From contig NC_088786.1 of assembly GCF_949628265.1 (NCBI RefSeq), forward strand, positions 26,123,681 to 26,187,680: a stretch of 64,000 bases of DNA, written 5' to 3'. The DNA comes from Cloeon dipterum (Eukaryota; Arthropoda; Insecta; Ephemeroptera; Baetidae). Positions 61,349 to 64,000 of this stretch are shown here, piece after piece (position 1 is the first letter of the stretch; each line of letters opens with the position of its first letter). Position numbers and translations under genes: made by a program. Under the pieces are notes generated by a model. The model searched no databases. It worked only from the letters and a program-made list of their open reading frames with translations, and was not told the DNA's origin.

Positions 61349-64000
61349 ATGAACCTCGCAGGGCAAGCCGCCGATCCCAGCAACGGCGTCTATTTCGTCA
61401 ACTTCAACCAGGACTTCACGTAAGCCACTCTTGACTTTGATTGTTTTTGTTGCTATACCAAGAAGTGTGTCGCGGTCTCTACTCTGCGAATAACGTCTAG
61501 GCAATATTCGGATTATTCGGCGGTGACGCAGAGCCCTGTCACTTCCTGCCGTAATTCGCGACGCGCCCATGAGAGAGTTAAATTCACGGCCCGTTGTTGC
61601 TGGGTAATTGTCAAATCGAACGTAGCCTTGGATGGACTCGGTATTATGGCCTGACCTATCTCAAAAACAAGAAGTTGCTTTCAACACTTCTCGGTGAACG
61701 CATGCAGTAGCCCATGGCCTCCGAACCTCACGCAGGTCACTGGCCTTATTTTCGTCGATTCGCTGAAAATTGCTTGCGTTTTATTGCCGCGGTTTCAACA
61801 CACTTAAATTCGTTCCAAGAAGAACTAAAACACTTGAAAGTGTCCCTCGAGAGAAGACGGAAACGTCAGAAACCCATTATTTACAATTTTATCAGCTGGA
61901 CTGACGGGAGTGCGATACAAAAATTTTAAATGCGCAGTAGTGTTGATGTTGTGAATAAAATTATTCCACTCTTCCTGCGCTTGACAAATAAAGGTGTACG
62001 CGTTCACCAGGCGTTTTTGCAATCAACGTACGGGCGCGCGCGTGTTATTCGCAATCCTCAGCTGCAGTGGAGGTGAAAGTAAAAAGAGTGGGAATGGCGA
62101 GCAAACCAAGAGCTTATTACATTATTCCATTTATCCTCGAGTGTCTTTATTGAAATGCAACAAGTCGTCCCCGTCCAGTCTTGATCATTCGAGTGTCGAA
62201 ATCGGTTGAAACAACTCCTCTTGTCGTTGTGCACTTACCTGCCTACCTTCGTCAGCCTTGAATCATCCTTCCAGCTGGCGAGCACGATTGCCTGTCGATA
62301 AGCAATTACACAAAACAATAATTGTTCATATTTTTTTATATTGTGCTACGTATCAAGAACGTTGACTCTCACATTGAGATTAACGATGCAGGGTGCTTGT
62401 CTGCCTTCAGAGTGTTTGTAAACTCAGTGCTAGCAGCCTCAGGATGTTTTTGTCGCAAGAAAACCCTCTGAAATTGTCCCTGTATTTCAGGTCGCTGGCC
62501 GTTGGCTCTAAAACAGGCTATAAGTTATTCACCCTATCTGCAGTAGACAATCTAGTCAAGATCTACGAAAATGGTGAGATTTTAAGATACAATAATATTA
62601 AACAACATTGTTATCTATGTTTTTCGATGAAAAGAAAACGTCATTGTATTAAACGTCGATTCCTTAATTCTGAGTCACTCTCAGTCAAACCACTGTTTGA
62701 AGGAATTTTGAATTTGACAATTTTTTATTTTATTCAACTGGAAAAATTGAATTTCCCTGGCCGTGGCATTAGAAAGTTCAGCTGCAGTCAATGCCACAAT
62801 CTGTAAACTACGCAGTAGTGTTCCCATGCTGCTACTGCGACCTACACACACGCTGGCCGCGTTTTTAATTTCATCACAGACAGAAGTGTGCTAATGATTA
62901 TATCTCCGTAGAATCGGAAGATATTTGCCTGGTGGAACGGCTGTTCAACAGTAGCCTGGTAGCAGTTGTCAGCCTCTCGTCGCCCCGAAAACTGAAGGTA
63001 TGCCACTTCAAGAAGGGCACCGAGATCTGCAACTACAGCTACTCAAACACCATCCTCGCTATCAAGCTCAACAGAAAGGTGAGGAGACAACTTATGTTTT
63101 GAACAATTATTATCAAGGGATAAGTTGCGTTGGTGTAGTTCCCTTGATTCCATTTGAAAATTGTTGCCTCTCAAGGGTTACATCATTCTTATCATTTGCA
63201 TTACATTTCCTGATCCTGACACGTCATGTATTCAAAACTAACATTATTTGGAAAAACTAAATAAATTCCCAACTTCCAATAATTGCAGACCTAAATTAAT
63301 TTTTAAATATAACTTGCCTTTAGCAACAGACAAACGTTAAATTATCCAAACTGGTTATTCCTTTAAGTTATCTGCTGACATATATTCCACTTAATAAGAC
63401 ATTAAATACAATGCAAGCGCTTTGTTAAATATTTACGTCATGGCCATATTTCGTCTGACGTTTGAGGACTCTTCATGCAAATGACAATAGGAGAGAGCGT
63501 CATGCATGCATATGAAAGAGCACTACATGTGATCAATGATCTTGTTTTTTAACCTGTCACACCGTTTTGCTCAATTTCAGCGTCTGGTGGTATGTCTGGA
63601 GGATTCACTATATGTCCACAACATCCAGGATATGCGTGTCTTGCACAACATCAGAGACACGCCCTCAAACCCCATGGGGCTTTGCACGCTTTGCAACGGA
63701 GAGTCCAGCTACCTGGCGTATCCCGGCTCGAGCACTATTGGCGAGGTTCAGGTGTTTGATGCCCTCAACCTGGTATGTGTACCGTTGATTTATAATTTGA
63801 AAATACTAAACTTCAAGACAAGTTCTTGACTTGAATCTATGGTATTTTGGCGTAAATTTGATGCAAGGGAACGAGCCTCACGCATTGTGCCCTCTGTGTT
63901 GTCCAGAGCGCGAAGATTATGATATCAGCACACGAGTCTCCCTTGGCGGCGATGGCTTTTAACTATACGGGTCAGCAGCTGGCTACTGCCTCGGAAAGAG
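61349..64000 (+). CDS. WIPI2/Atg18-type autophagy beta-propeller protein, 5' part
   Basis: Five exons or parts (61349-61419, 62491-62573, 62912-63078, 63581-63772, 63907 to the window end) encode about 202 residues in phase. The start [20 protein letters not shown] matches the WIPI1/2 N-terminus. [16 protein letters not shown], then [40 protein letters not shown] and [13 protein letters not shown] are close to human WIPI2. These form WD40-like blades 1-4 of the seven-bladed propeller. The FRRG motif that binds PI3P lies beyond the window edge. WIPI2 recruits ATG16L1 to the forming autophagosome. An in-frame upstream ATG at about 61283 could add 22 residues, but the family start is the one chosen. 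The gene is truncated only by the window. Confidence 0.95.

Noticed and set aside
1-64000. CRISPR arrays, bacterial operons, tRNA or rRNA genes
   Set aside because: The window is intron-rich eukaryotic DNA. I saw no array of spaced direct repeats and no cloverleaf or rRNA-like sequence, though a tRNA scan by eye is not exhaustive.

Overview
This is nuclear DNA from an arthropod, most likely an insect. It is AT-rich, its genes are split by many short introns (often 55-80 bases) with standard GT-AG borders, and the coding content is a clear metazoan set including Bicaudal-D, Jun and a Ty3/gypsy relic. I cannot name the species. Exon borders were placed by reading splice sites by eye and checking reading phase across every junction. 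Coordinates of multi-exon genes span first to last coding base, and exon lists are in the evidence text.

Layout. 0.6-1.5 kb: the 5' coding exon of a FAM89/LRAP25-like gene, then APC11, both on the minus strand. 2.8-5.1 kb: proteasome ubiquitin receptor Rpn10/PSMD4 (+), with a 140-base near-perfect hairpin in its promoter. 6.0-9.5 kb: Bicaudal-D (+). 10.8-11.7 kb: mitochondrial rhomboid PARL/rho-7 (-). 13.5-17.9 kb: Jun (Jra) (+), with AP-1/CRE sites in its promoter, a 3.5 kb intron, and a 310-base hAT-type MITE just after its stop codon. 21.3-38.6 kb: a 17 kb CFAP410 (C21orf2)-like ciliary gene (-) with two homologous alternative first exons and a degraded gypsy element in one intron. 39.4-41.0 kb: a secreted M14 carboxypeptidase (+), tail to tail with RNA 3'-phosphate cyclase RtcA (-), which shares a 158-base divergent promoter with proteasome subunit beta-4/PSMB4 (+). 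44.3-46.0 kb: an uncharacterised multipass membrane protein (-). 47.6-49.3 kb: an orphan secreted protein (-), followed by about 5 kb of repeat-rich DNA. 54.8-58.7 kb: NFXL1 (-). 59.4-60.7 kb: mitochondrial ribosomal protein bL9m (-). 61.3 kb to the end: WIPI2/Atg18-type autophagy protein (+), cut by the window.

The most unusual structures are: (1) the twin first exons of CFAP410, both 80 bases, both ending in phase 2 and encoding related 27-residue N-termini; (2) a roughly 0.68 kb direct duplication (45691-46371 and 54059-54737) that carries exons 1-2 of the membrane-protein gene joined to the NFXL1 3' end and brackets 7.7 kb of inserted-looking DNA holding the orphan secreted gene; (3) the MITE in the Jun 3' region, with an exact 8-base target duplication and a dense AACCGG cluster; (4) the hairpin upstream of Rpn10. 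I did not find an operon-like novel system. The genes are mostly conserved housekeeping genes with little shared pathway logic beyond two proteasome subunits.
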